Shown here: positions 33,407 to 41,813 of the stretch, one piece after another
Layout: each line of letters opens with the position of its first letter
How positions within the stretch are numbered: the stretch's first letter is position 1
Source of the DNA: Sporomusaceae bacterium
GTDB taxonomy: Bacteria > Bacillota > Negativicutes > Sporomusales > UBA7701
Assembly: GCA_031460455.1 (NCBI GenBank)
Contig: JAVKTQ010000013.1
Span: 44,429-108,428 of the forward strand
Length of the DNA: 64,000 nucleotides
Direction: 5' to 3'
Notes under the pieces: generated by a model
What the model was told of the DNA's origin: nothing
Database searches by the model: none
Seen by the model: the letters and a program-made list of their open reading frames with translations, nothing else
Position numbers and translations under genes: made by a program

Positions 33407-35332
33407 ATGGGCAAAATCGTTTTTATCGCTCCATACGAGGAAATCTTCGTTAACGGCAAGCGGGTCATCGCTGAGCTCGGTATGGCCGACAAGGTGGAAT
33501 GCCACCTGGGGTGGCTGAAGCAAGGGGTGGAGATCGCCCGGCGAGCCGAGGCCGGCGGGGCGGATGTGATCGTCGCCCGCGGCGGGACGGCCGAGCTGAT
33601 CGAAAACTCCGGCATCCAGGTGCCGGTCATCGAAATACCGATAACCTTTCAGGATCTGGCTGAGAGCCTGCTGAAGGCAAAGCAGGTTACGGGCCTGGCC
33701 AATCCCCGGATTGCCGTGCTGGCGTTCAAGAATATGATCCGCAGTATCGAGGTTTTCGCGCGGGTTATGGACATCAACCTATTGATATACCCGATGAGCG
33801 CCGCGGAAGATATCGAGGTGACCGTAGAGCGGGCTCTACAGGAGAAAGTCGACGTGCTGCTCGGCGGCATCCATACTACGGCGCTGGCGGCAGACAGGGG
33901 GGCGAAGACGCTGTTGCTCGCCTCCGGCGAGGACTCGTACCGGTCGGCTATCCTCCAGGCGGAGAAGGTGTCGTACGCGCGGACGCTGGAAAAAGAACGG
34001 ATGGAAAAGTTCCGGGGGCTTGTCGACTATTCGGTGCAGGGCATCGTGGGCATAGACAGCGGCCGGAAGATCACTGTTTTCAACAAGGCCGCCGAAAGGC
34101 TTCTCAACAAGCGGTCCCAACAGGCGGTGGGGGAGCCGGTGGAGGTTGTTCTGCCCGGACTGCCTGTCGCCGCCTGCATGAAGGAAGCGAGGATGGCGCT
34201 CGGCGAGCTGATGACGATTTGCGGCAAGCGCCTTATGGCCAATATAACCCCCATCGAGGCCGGTCAGACGGTTACCGGGGCGATGATAACCTTCGAGGAT
34301 GTCGGCCAGATCGTGGAGATGGAGGCGGCCATCCGCAATGAGATGTACAGCAAGGGTCTTACCGCCCAGTACCGTTTCGAGGACATCCGCGGCGAATCGC
34401 CGCAGATCGTGGAGGCCAAACGCGTCGCGCGCGACTATGCCGGCATCGACTCGACGGTGCTGATCATAGGCGCTTCCGGTACCGGCAAGGAGTTGTTCGC
34501 CCAGAGCATCCACAACGCCAGCGGGCGCAGCAAGCGGCCGTTCGTGGTCGTGAATTGCGGGGCCATCCCTGCCAGCCTGCTGGAGAGCGAATTGTTCGGC
34601 TACGCGGAGGGAGCGTTCACCGGCGCCACCAAGAAGGGCAAGCCGGGCCTGTTCGAGCTGGCTCACGGCGGGACGATTTTTCTCGACGAGATCGGCGAGA
34701 TGGATAAGATGGCCCAGACCAGCCTGCTGAGGGTCATCCAGGAGCGGCGGGTGATGCGCCTTGGCGGCAACCGCTACCTGCCGGTCGATGTGCGGATAAT
34801 AACGGCGACCCACAGGAATCTGGCCCGGCTTATTGAGGAAGGGAAGTTTCGCGAGGATTTGTATTACCGCATCAATGTGCTGCCGCTGGCGCTCCCGACC
34901 GTGCAGGAGCGACCCGGCGACGCGATGCTGATCGCCGGGGAGTTCCTGGCGAAATACAACGCCCAGTTCGGCCGGCAGACGGAGCTGGACGAGTCGGCAA
35001 AAGCGGCGATCAACGCTTACGGCTGGCCGGGCAATATCCGCCAACTGAGGAATTTCACCGAGCGGCTGGTGGTCACGGCCAAGGACAGGGTGATTACCGG
35101 CGAGACGGTGGCGCGGATGCTCGGCACGCTTGAGCCGGCATCGGTCAGGCTGCCTGTCGCGCAGGACGGGGACGATTCCGAACGGGCGCGGCTTATCCGC
35201 GTTTTGGAGGAAGCCGGCTATAACCAGAAAGAGGCGGCCAGGCGCCTGGGGATCGACCGCAGCACGCTATACCGCCGGCTGAAGGCGATGAATATCGAGG
35301 TCGGCAAAAATCTGCAGCCTGCGCTGCGATAG
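33407..35332 (+). CDS. Sigma-54-dependent activator with PrpR_N sensor domain
   Basis: A 641-residue enhancer-binding protein. Residues 1-180 form the PrpR_N ligand domain (ends GGIHTTALAADRGAKTLLLA); residues 200-310 a PAS domain; residues 330-560 an AAA+ domain with Walker A GASGTGKE, the sigma-54 contact loop GAFTGATKKGKPGLFE, Walker B GGTIFLDEIGE and sensor II; and the last 40 residues a Fis-type HTH (YNQKEAARRLGIDRSTLYRRL). The GAFTGA loop is intact, so it should activate sigma-54 promoters. The start has GGGGAGGAACT before ATG. Targets are the promoters at 35407 and 36847. Confidence 0.93.
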   Translation: MGKIVFIAPYEEIFVNGKRVIAELGMADKVECHLGWLKQGVEIARRAEAGGADVIVARGGTAELIENSGIQVPVIEIPITFQDLAESLLKAKQVTGLANPRIAVLAFKNMIRSIEVFARVMDINLLIYPMSAAEDIEVTVERALQEKVDVLLGGIHTTALAADRGAKTLLLASGEDSYRSAILQAEKVSYARTLEKERMEKFRGLVDYSVQGIVGIDSGRKITVFNKAAERLLNKRSQQAVGEPVEVVLPGLPVAACMKEARMALGELMTICGKRLMANITPIEAGQTVTGAMITFEDVGQIVEMEAAIRNEMYSKGLTAQYRFEDIRGESPQIVEAKRVARDYAGIDSTVLIIGASGTGKELFAQSIHNASGRSKRPFVVVNCGAIPASLLESELFGYAEGAFTGATKKGKPGLFELAHGGTIFLDEIGEMDKMAQTSLLRVIQERRVMRLGGNRYLPVDVRIITATHRNLARLIEEGKFREDLYYRINVLPLALPTVQERPGDAMLIAGEFLAKYNAQFGRQTELDESAKAAINAYGWPGNIRQLRNFTERLVVTAKDRVITGETVARMLGTLEPASVRLPVAQDGDDSERARLIRVLEEAGYNQKEAARRLGIDRSTLYRRLKAMNIEVGKNLQPALR

Positions 35333-35336
35333 TTGC
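35326..35336. promoter_or_regulatory. Candidate upstream activator sequence 1 (GCGATAGTTGC)
   Basis: The 11-mer overlaps the stop codon of the activator gene and sits 71 bases before the -24 box at 35407. The identical 11-mer is the centre of the palindrome at 36750-36782, 76 bases before the second sigma-54 promoter. It is probably a binding site for the PrpR_N activator. Confidence 0.45.
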
Positions 35337-35344
35337 CTGGTTTG

Positions 35345-35374
35345 AAAAGTTTGCAATGCATCTTGCAAACTTTT
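35345..35374 (+). terminator. Intrinsic terminator after the sigma-54 activator gene
   Basis: AAAAGTTTGCAA and its exact complement flank TGCATC, and the stem runs into TTTTTT. The position, 13 bases after the stop, fits termination. Its symmetric TTGCAA half sites could also serve as an enhancer. Confidence 0.65.
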
Positions 35375-35406
35375 TTCGTGTGTGGGGAGAACGAGGGTCC
35401 TGTTCC

Positions 35407-35422
35407 TGGCACGGTATTTGCA
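35407..35422 (+). promoter_or_regulatory. Sigma-54 promoter (-24/-12) of the LarA-like gene
   Basis: TGGCACGGTATTTGCA has the invariant GG and GC ten bases apart and fits the TGGCACNNNNNTTGCA consensus exactly. It lies 37 bases before the start of the gene at 35459 and just after the sigma-54 activator. Confidence 0.85.
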
Positions 35423-35458
35423 CTTGTTATTGTGTGAAGATGCTTTGAAGGGTGGCTG

Positions 35459-36742
35459 GTGCAGGTGGATGTAGTCGGCGAGTTGCTTAAAGAAGTGCCT
35501 CTGCCGCGGATGGTCAAGGTGCGGCAGTCGTTTGCCGCCGCGCCGGCGGTGGATGTCGCGGCCGTGCTCAGGAGGGAGCTGGCGAAGCCGGGCATCGCCG
35601 GGGCGGTCAGGCCGGGCATGAGGATCGCTCTGGCGGTGGGCAGCCGGGGCGTGGACGGGATCGCGACGCTTGTCCGGGAGACGGCGGCAACCCTGAAAGA
35701 ATTGGGCGCGCTGCCGTTCGTGGTGCCGGCGATGGGCAGCCACGGGGGGGCGACGGCCGCCGGACAGGAGGCGGTGCTGGCTTCGTTGGGCGTCACCGCC
35801 GAGAGCGCCGGCTGCCCGGTCTGTTCATGCATGGACACCATAGCGGTGGGGCGGCTGGACAACGGCCTGCCGGTGCTGATCGACAGGCTGGCGCACGAAG
35901 CGGACGGGATCGTGGTCATAAACAGGGTAAAGCCCCACAACGCCTTTCGCGGGCCGAGCGAGAGCGGCCTGGTCAAGATGCTGGCCATCGGCCTCGGCAA
36001 GCAGCAGGGGGCGGATTCGTGTCATGCTTACGGTTTCGGACGCATGGCGGAGTTTATCGTGGCGATGGCGGCGATCAAGCTGGCCGCCTGCCGGGTGCTG
36101 TTCGGGGTCGCGACGGTGGAGAACGCCTACGACAGGGCGGTGTTGGTCGAGGCGGTGCCGGCGGCGGAATTGATCGCCGCCGATCAGCGACTGCTGACCG
36201 CCGCCAAGGCCAATATGCCGCGGATAATGTTCGACCCGATCGACGTGCTGATCGTCGACCGGATCGGCAAAGAGTATTCCGGCGGCGGAATGGACGGCAA
36301 CATAACCGGCCGCCACCCGACGCCGTTCATTTCCGGCGGACCGCGGACAAGCCGGATCGCGGTGCTCGACGTGACCGACAAAAGCCGCGGCAATGCCGCC
36401 GGCGTCGGCATGGCGGATGTGACCACCCGGCGGCTGGTGGACAAAATTGATTATGCCGCCCTGTATACCAACGCCCTGACGTCGACGGTGCTGGAGACCG
36501 CCCGCATCCCCCTGGTGGCGGAAACCGAACGGGACGCCGTGCGGGCCGCGCTGAAGACTTGCGGGGCGGGGGACCTGTCCGCGGTGCGGGTGGTGAGGAT
36601 AAAGAATTCCCTCCACCTCGACGAAATCTATATATCCGCGGCGCTGGTGCCTGAGGCCGAAGCGAATCCCGCCGTTGACCTGCTCGGCGCCCCGCGGGAG
36701 ATGGCGTTCGATTCCGCCGGCAATATAGCCGACCCATGGTGA
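35459..36742 (+). CDS. LarA-family nickel-pincer-type isomerase (DUF2088), island 2 copy
   Basis: A 427-residue paralogue of the gene at 24084-25358, starting GTG with GAAGGGTGG upstream. Shared landmarks include LPRMVKVRQSF, ALAVGSRGVDG, VVPAMGSHGGATAAGQEAVL, INRVKPHNAF, SESGLVKMLAIGLGKQQGA, KEYSGGGMDGNITG and TTRRLVDKI. It is the first gene under sigma-54 control and is separated from the next operon by its own promoter. It probably isomerises a hydroxy or sugar acid; whether it needs the nickel cofactor is not shown. Confidence 0.78.
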   Translation: MQVDVVGELLKEVPLPRMVKVRQSFAAAPAVDVAAVLRRELAKPGIAGAVRPGMRIALAVGSRGVDGIATLVRETAATLKELGALPFVVPAMGSHGGATAAGQEAVLASLGVTAESAGCPVCSCMDTIAVGRLDNGLPVLIDRLAHEADGIVVINRVKPHNAFRGPSESGLVKMLAIGLGKQQGADSCHAYGFGRMAEFIVAMAAIKLAACRVLFGVATVENAYDRAVLVEAVPAAELIAADQRLLTAAKANMPRIMFDPIDVLIVDRIGKEYSGGGMDGNITGRHPTPFISGGPRTSRIAVLDVTDKSRGNAAGVGMADVTTRRLVDKIDYAALYTNALTSTVLETARIPLVAETERDAVRAALKTCGAGDLSAVRVVRIKNSLHLDEIYISAALVPEAEANPAVDLLGAPREMAFDSAGNIADPW

Positions 36743-36749
36743 GAATGCG

Positions 36750-36782
36750 CATCACGTGTTGCGATAGTTGCAACACGTGATG
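36750..36782. promoter_or_regulatory. Candidate upstream activator sequence 2, a 13-bp inverted repeat
   Basis: CATCACGTGTTGC and its complement surround GATAGTT, lying eight bases after the LarA-like stop codon and 65 bases before the -24 box of the second sigma-54 promoter. No T-tract follows, so an activator site is more likely than a terminator. Its centre repeats the 11-mer found at 35326. Confidence 0.55.
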
Positions 36783-36846
36783 GAGAACGCAACATATGGT
36801 GCAGCGGTTTGCGGTAAAAAGGCTGAAGATTCGCGGTATTGGCAAT

Positions 36847-36862
36847 TGGCACGCTAATTGCA
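36847..36862 (+). promoter_or_regulatory. Sigma-54 promoter of the glucarate/galactarate operon
   Basis: TGGCACGCTAATTGCA matches the -24/-12 consensus with correct GG-N10-GC spacing. The predicted start of transcription near 36873 lies before the TTG start codon at 36930 and rules out a longer frame from 36858. Confidence 0.85.
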
Positions 36863-36929
36863 GTTTAGAAAAAGCATGGCCGGCGGAGGCGGCAGCCCGG
36901 CAGCGCCGGCGGAAACGGAGGGACTGAAG

Positions 36930-37832
36930 TTGAGCAAACAGGCTTTCAAGGCGCGGGGGATAATCCCGGCGGTTATTACCCCGCTTACTCCCGAAGGCAA
37001 GTTTAACGAAAAAGCGATGCGCAAGCTTATCAATTACCTTATAGGCGGCGGCGTCCACGGCCTGTTCGTCGTGGGCACGACAGGCGAATTCTACGGTCTT
37101 ACCCCGGAGGAGAAGCGGGAAATATTCGCCGTGACGGTGGACGAGACCAAAGGCCGGGTGCCGGTTTATGCCGGGACGAACGGCATTACGACCCGCGAGA
37201 GCGTAATGCTGACCCAGTTGGCGGAGGAGTGCAAGGTCGACGCGGTGTCGGTGCTGACGCCGATGTTCCTGGCCCCCAGCCAGGAGCAACTTATCGAGCA
37301 CTATAAGACGATCGCGGCCGCCACCTCCCTGCCGGTGGTGCTTTACAACAATCCTCCCAAGACGGGCGTCAACCTGGCCGCGGCAACGGTAGCAAAACTG
37401 GCCGAGGTGCCTAATATCGTCAGTATCAAGGATTCGAGCGGCGATCTGACGCTGACGGCCGAGTACATCCGCCTGACGCGCGGCCGGGAAGATTTCTCGG
37501 TAATGATGGGGCGGGACACGCTTATCTACGGGGCACTCTGCTATGGCGCCGTCGGCTCGATAGCCTCGTGCGCCAACGTCGCTCCCCGGCTGTGCGCCGA
37601 CATCTACGAGAAGTACATGGCCGGCGACCTGATGGGGTCGCTTGATGCCCAGTTTACGCTCGCGCCGCTTAGGATCGCGTTCACGCTGGGCACTTTCCCG
37701 GCGGTTATCAAGGAATCGCTTACCCTGCTCGGCATCGAAGCCGGCCCGTGCATGGCGCCGGCGGGACCGATGACGGCCGAGGAGCGCGAGAAGCTCCGCC
37801 AGGTGCTGACGGGGATGGGACTGCTGAAATAA
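36930..37832 (+). CDS. DapA-family lyase/aldolase (sugar-diacid aldolase or dehydratase)
   Basis: About 300 residues, the usual length. Start is TTG with GGAGGG seven bases upstream; earlier in-frame codons fall inside the promoter. The class I aldolase features are FVVGTTGEFYGLTPEEK, YNNPPKTG with the catalytic tyrosine, and SIKDSSGD with the Schiff-base lysine. DapA relatives include KdgD (dehydrating 5-keto-4-deoxyglucarate) and aldolases. With GarR downstream, cleavage of 5-keto-4-deoxyglucarate to pyruvate and tartronate semialdehyde is the natural reading. It would replace the HpcH-type GarL, which is not present. This is inference. Confidence 0.85.
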   Translation: MSKQAFKARGIIPAVITPLTPEGKFNEKAMRKLINYLIGGGVHGLFVVGTTGEFYGLTPEEKREIFAVTVDETKGRVPVYAGTNGITTRESVMLTQLAEECKVDAVSVLTPMFLAPSQEQLIEHYKTIAAATSLPVVLYNNPPKTGVNLAAATVAKLAEVPNIVSIKDSSGDLTLTAEYIRLTRGREDFSVMMGRDTLIYGALCYGAVGSIASCANVAPRLCADIYEKYMAGDLMGSLDAQFTLAPLRIAFTLGTFPAVIKESLTLLGIEAGPCMAPAGPMTAEEREKLRQVLTGMGLLK

Positions 37833-37847
37833 CAAGGAGTGTGTGTA

Positions 37848-38732
37848 ATGAAAATAGGATTTATCGGCCTCGGCATAATGGGCAAGCCGATGAGCAAGAA
37901 TCTGCTGAAAGCGGGTTATCAGCTTGTCGTCTGCGATGTGGTCAAAGCGGCGGTCGACGAGGTGGTCGCGGCCGGGGCCACGGCGGCGGCGACGCCGAAG
38001 GCGGTGGCCGAGCAGGCGGATATCATCGTGACGATGCTGCCCAATTCCCCCCACGTCAATCAGGTTGTGCTGGGCGAGAACGGCGTTATCGAAGGCGCAA
38101 AGCCGGGCGCGGTTGTCGTGGATATGAGCTCGATCGCGCCGTTGGTGGCCAGAAAGATAGCTGCCAAGCTGGCGGAAAAGGGAGTCGAGATGCTGGACGC
38201 GCCGGTAAGCGGCGGCGAACCAAAAGCCATTGACGGAACGCTGTCGGTGATGGCCGGCGGCAAGAAAGAAGTTTTCGACCGCTGCTATCCGGTGATGAAA
38301 GCGATGGCCGGCTCGGTCGTCCTCACCGGCGACGTCGGCGCCGGCAACGTGACCAAGCTCGCCAACCAGATCATCGTTGCCCTCAATATCGCCGCCATGT
38401 CCGAAGCGCTCGTCCTGGCCACCAAGGCCGGGGTGGAGCCTGAACTGGTTTACCAGGCGATCCGCGGCGGGCTGGCCGGCAGCACCGTGCTCGACGCCAA
38501 AGCGCCGCTGGTGATGGACCGTAAGTTCAACCCCGGTTTCCGCATCAACCTCCACATAAAAGACTTGGGCAATGTGCTGGAGACTTCCCATGAGGTGGGC
38601 GTGCCGCTGCCGCTGACCGCGGCGGTGATGGAGATGATGCAGGCCCTCAAGGTTGACGGCATGGGCGACCTTGACCACGGCAGCCTGGTGAGGTATTACG
38701 AAAAGCTGGCCGGCGTCGAGGTCCGGCGGTAG
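37848..38732 (+). CDS. garR: Tartronate semialdehyde reductase GarR
   Basis: A 294-residue beta-hydroxyacid dehydrogenase from ATG 37848, eight bases after AAGGAG. It has the NAD(P) loop FIGLGIMGKPMSKNLLKAG, the DAPVSGGEPKA motif, the catalytic lysine in GAGNVTKLANQII, and IKDLGNVLE. It reduces tartronate semialdehyde to glycerate and matches 2-hydroxy-3-oxopropionate reductase more than hydroxyisobutyrate dehydrogenase. It lies 15 bases after the DapA-family gene; no glycerate kinase is in the window. Confidence 0.88.
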   Translation: MKIGFIGLGIMGKPMSKNLLKAGYQLVVCDVVKAAVDEVVAAGATAAATPKAVAEQADIIVTMLPNSPHVNQVVLGENGVIEGAKPGAVVVDMSSIAPLVARKIAAKLAEKGVEMLDAPVSGGEPKAIDGTLSVMAGGKKEVFDRCYPVMKAMAGSVVLTGDVGAGNVTKLANQIIVALNIAAMSEALVLATKAGVEPELVYQAIRGGLAGSTVLDAKAPLVMDRKFNPGFRINLHIKDLGNVLETSHEVGVPLPLTAAVMEMMQALKVDGMGDLDHGSLVRYYEKLAGVEVRR

Positions 38733-38758
38733 CCAATCTTGCAGAAGGCGGAAGGATT

Positions 38759-39211
38759 ATGACCAGACAAGAACGTAACGCCGCGGTGTTTTTTGTCATA
38801 CTCGGCGTGGCGGTGGTGGGCCACGCGCTCGCGAAACTGGAGCTCGGCACCCTGAAGGAACCAGGTCCTGCGTTTTTCCCGGTGATTTGCGGGGTCGGCA
38901 TCGTCGCCCTGGCCGGGTACTGGCTCGTCACCAGTCTGAAGTCGGTCAAGCCCTGGGCGCCGCTGTGGGCGAAGGGCGAGCTTGCGGCGCCGGTGACGGC
39001 CACCGTGCTGATTGTCGCTTACTCGGCGGCGATGGAGCCGCTGGGCTATCTGCTGTCGACCGTCATCTTCCTCGTCGCCTGGCAGCAGGCAATCGAGCGC
39101 GAGAAGTGGCTGAAGACCGGCGTCATCGCAGTCTGCGGCACGGCGGTCATGTATCTGCTGTTCATGTACCTGCTGGGCGTACCGCTTCCCGAAGGCATGT
39201 TCGTCGAATAA
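38759..39211 (+). CDS. tctB: Tripartite tricarboxylate transporter TctB
   Basis: A 150-residue membrane protein with four hydrophobic segments and the TctB motifs PGPAFFPVICGVGIV and EPLGYLLSTVIFLV. It is the small membrane subunit of a TTT-type carrier. Order B-A-C with TctA and TctC is intact, and the operon link to gudD and garD makes glucarate or galactarate the likely cargo. Confidence 0.87.
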   Translation: MTRQERNAAVFFVILGVAVVGHALAKLELGTLKEPGPAFFPVICGVGIVALAGYWLVTSLKSVKPWAPLWAKGELAAPVTATVLIVAYSAAMEPLGYLLSTVIFLVAWQQAIEREKWLKTGVIAVCGTAVMYLLFMYLLGVPLPEGMFVE

Positions 39212-39225
39212 AGGTGGTTTGAGAT

Positions 39226-40737
39226 ATGGACATTTTTCAGGGCTTGCTGGGCGGCTTCTCCATTGCTTTAAGCGGCACGAATATGCTGTTCTGTTTCCTT
39301 GGAGCGCTACTGGGAACGGCGGTCGGGGTTTTGCCGGGGCTAGGGCCGGCGGCGACCATTTCCCTGCTGCTGCCGGTGGTGTATTCGATGTCTTCGCCGG
39401 CCACGTCGATCATTTTCCTGGCGGGGATATTCTACGGGGCGATGTACGGCGGGTCGACGACATCGATTCTTCTCAGGATTCCCGGCGAGGCCGCGTCGGT
39501 CGTCACTTGCATCGACGGCTTCCAGATGGCCAAGAAGGGCCGGGCGGGGGCGGCGCTCGCCATCGCCGCGATCGGCTCGTTCGTCGCCGGCACGGTGGGA
39601 GTCATCGGCCTGACGTTCGTGGCGCCGCCGCTGGCGGAGTTCGCGCTGCGGTTCGGAGCGCCGGAATACTTCGCGCTGATGCTGATAGGGCTGCTGCTGG
39701 CGGTGTTCCTCTCCGGCGATTCGCCGCTCAAGGGACTGATCATGCTGTTTCTCGGCATCCTGCTATCCAACGTGGGCATCGACCCGATCTCCGGCAAAGA
39801 GAGGTTCACCTTCGGCATCGTGTCGCTGCAGAACGGGTTCGAGTTCGTGACCCTGGCCATGGGCCTGTTCGGCCTGAGCGAAGTTTTTCTGACGCTTGAG
39901 TCGAAGGGCGCGGCCGAGTTCGTGACCGCCACAATCGGCAGGATTATGCCGACCGCCAGGGACTGGGCCGAAAGCAGATGGGCAATCCTCCGCGGCTCGT
40001 TCATCGGGTTTTTCACCGGGGTCATACCCGGCGGCGGCGCCGTCGTGGCGTCGCTGACCTCGTACGCGCTGGAAAAGAAGTTCGCCAAGCACCCGGAAGA
40101 ATTCGGCCAGGGGGCGATTGCCGGCGTGGCTGGCCCCGAATCGGCCAACAACGCCGCGTCGAGCGCATCCTTCATCCCCCTGCTGACGCTGGGCATCCCC
40201 GCCAACGCCTCGATTGCGATGATATTCGCCGCCCTGCTCGTCCAGGGGGTGACGCCGGGGCCGTTCCTCATCCAGGAGCACCCCGACCTTTTCTGGGGGG
40301 TCATCGCCTCGATGTACCTGGGCAACGTCATCCTGCTGGTGCTCAATCTGCCCTTGGTCGGGCTGTGGGTACAGCTGCTGAAGGTGCCGTTCGGCATCCT
40401 CGGGCCGCTGATCGTCATGTTCACAGTTGTCGGCTGCTACAGCCTGGCGAACGATATGTTCAACGTTTATGTATTCATCGCTTTTGGCGTAATCGGTTAT
40501 ATCCTCAGAAAGCTGCGTTTCGACCCCGGACCGCTGATCATGGCCTTCGTGCTGGCGCCGCTGATCGAGAATTCGCTCAGGCAGTCGCTGCTGCTGTCTG
40601 CCGGGAGTATGGCGATCTTCGTGACCAGGCCGATTTCCGGCACGCTGATGGCGCTGTTCGCGGCGATTGTAGCGGCCCAGGCGTATAAGGCCGTCAGGAA
40701 GCGTAAAGACGTCAAGTGCGCGGATAACGGCGAATAG
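39226..40737 (+). CDS. tctA: Tripartite tricarboxylate transporter permease TctA
   Basis: A 503-residue protein with 11-12 transmembrane segments. Family hallmarks are GVLPGLGPAATISLLLPV, FYGAMYGGSTTSILLRIPGE, GVIPGGGAVVASLTSY and GPESANNAASSASFIPLLTLGIP, the last carrying the GPE loop. It is the main pore of the cation-coupled uptake system. The gap to tctB is 14 bases. Confidence 0.93.
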   Translation: MDIFQGLLGGFSIALSGTNMLFCFLGALLGTAVGVLPGLGPAATISLLLPVVYSMSSPATSIIFLAGIFYGAMYGGSTTSILLRIPGEAASVVTCIDGFQMAKKGRAGAALAIAAIGSFVAGTVGVIGLTFVAPPLAEFALRFGAPEYFALMLIGLLLAVFLSGDSPLKGLIMLFLGILLSNVGIDPISGKERFTFGIVSLQNGFEFVTLAMGLFGLSEVFLTLESKGAAEFVTATIGRIMPTARDWAESRWAILRGSFIGFFTGVIPGGGAVVASLTSYALEKKFAKHPEEFGQGAIAGVAGPESANNAASSASFIPLLTLGIPANASIAMIFAALLVQGVTPGPFLIQEHPDLFWGVIASMYLGNVILLVLNLPLVGLWVQLLKVPFGILGPLIVMFTVVGCYSLANDMFNVYVFIAFGVIGYILRKLRFDPGPLIMAFVLAPLIENSLRQSLLLSAGSMAIFVTRPISGTLMALFAAIVAAQAYKAVRKRKDVKCADNGE

Positions 40738-40772
40738 CCGAAAAGTATAAATCATTTAAAGGAGGAGAAAAG

Positions 40773-41789
40773 ATGTTTGGGAAGGGCAAGGGGAAGATTC
40801 TGTTGAGTGTCGCGCTGGTTATGGTTATGGTGGCCGCCCTCGCCGGCTGCGGCGCCAAGGCGCCGGACAAGGCGAAGCAGGGGGCTGCGTTCAAGCCTGA
40901 CAAGCCGGTGACGATGGTTGTGCCGATGGCGGCCGGCGGGTCGACCGACATGCTGGCCCGCGCCGTGGAAAAAGTTTGGTCGAAGTATTGCCCGCAGCCT
41001 CTGCAGATCGTGAATAAGCCGGGCGGCGGCGGCATCGAAGGCTCGACCTTCGTGGCCCGCGCCAAGCCGGACGGCTATACCCTGCTGATGGGCGTCGGCT
41101 CCGGACATGACCTCGTAATGCCCCACATCCAGAAGGTCGAATACGATCCGTTCAAAGACCTGACATTCATTTCGCGATTGTCGATCCACTCGGTCGTCGT
41201 CCTGGTCCCCGAGAATTCGCCGCACAAGTCGATGAAGGACGTTATCGAATGGGCCAAAAAAGAGAACAAACCGGTGACCGCGTCCGTGTCTGTTAAAGCC
41301 GGCGCCGTCGATATGGTCATGAGAGGCATCGGCAAGTCGGCCGGCATCGAAGTGACGCCAATCCCGCACGCCGGCGGCTCGCAGTCGATCACTACGCTTG
41401 TCGGCGGACAGACGATCATGGGCGGCGGCCACCCGGCCGAAGTCATCGGCCAGCTCAAGGCCAACAGGGTCCGTCCCATCGGTATCGCCACCCCGGACCG
41501 CGACCCGTCGCTGCCGAACGTCCCGACCCTCAAGGAGCAGGGAATCAACTTCTACACCTGGGGTTCGGTCAAGGGCGTGGGCGCCCCCAAAGGCACCTCC
41601 AAGGAGATCGTCGATTACTACGCCGACGTGCTCAAGAAGATTTCCGAGGACCCCGACTTCAAGAAAGCGATGGGCGACATGCTGCAGCCCATCCAGTACA
41701 TGGGTCCGGAAGAATTCGCCAAGTTCATGCGCCAGGCCAGCGACGATTATGCCAAGCTGGTGAAGGAACTGGGCCTGGATAAAAAATAA
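40773..41789 (+). CDS. tctC: TctC-type substrate-binding lipoprotein
   Basis: A 338-residue Bug-type solute receptor. The signal LSVALVMVMVAALAGCGAK has a lipobox with cysteine near residue 26. The mature protein shows VPMAAGGSTDMLARAVEKVW, NKPGGGGIEGSTFVARAKPDGYTLL and TLKEQGINFYTWGSVKG. GGAGGAGAAAAG precedes the ATG. It delivers the acid to TctAB. Ligand is inferred from the surrounding diacid catabolism genes. Confidence 0.92.
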   Translation: MFGKGKGKILLSVALVMVMVAALAGCGAKAPDKAKQGAAFKPDKPVTMVVPMAAGGSTDMLARAVEKVWSKYCPQPLQIVNKPGGGGIEGSTFVARAKPDGYTLLMGVGSGHDLVMPHIQKVEYDPFKDLTFISRLSIHSVVVLVPENSPHKSMKDVIEWAKKENKPVTASVSVKAGAVDMVMRGIGKSAGIEVTPIPHAGGSQSITTLVGGQTIMGGGHPAEVIGQLKANRVRPIGIATPDRDPSLPNVPTLKEQGINFYTWGSVKGVGAPKGTSKEIVDYYADVLKKISEDPDFKKAMGDMLQPIQYMGPEEFAKFMRQASDDYAKLVKELGLDKK

Positions 41790-41813
41790 GCCCGCGGGAG
41801 TAGGAGAAGGACA

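Noticed and set aside
35345..35374. Treating this palindrome as the main enhancer of the sigma-54 promoter
   Set aside because: It has a T6 tract directly after the stem and sits right after a stop codon, so terminator is the simpler reading; the shared 11-mer is the better enhancer candidate.
36327..38678. 783-codon antisense frame over the DapA-family and garR genes
   Set aside because: Low-complexity His/Arg-rich translation with no domain, fully opposite real genes.
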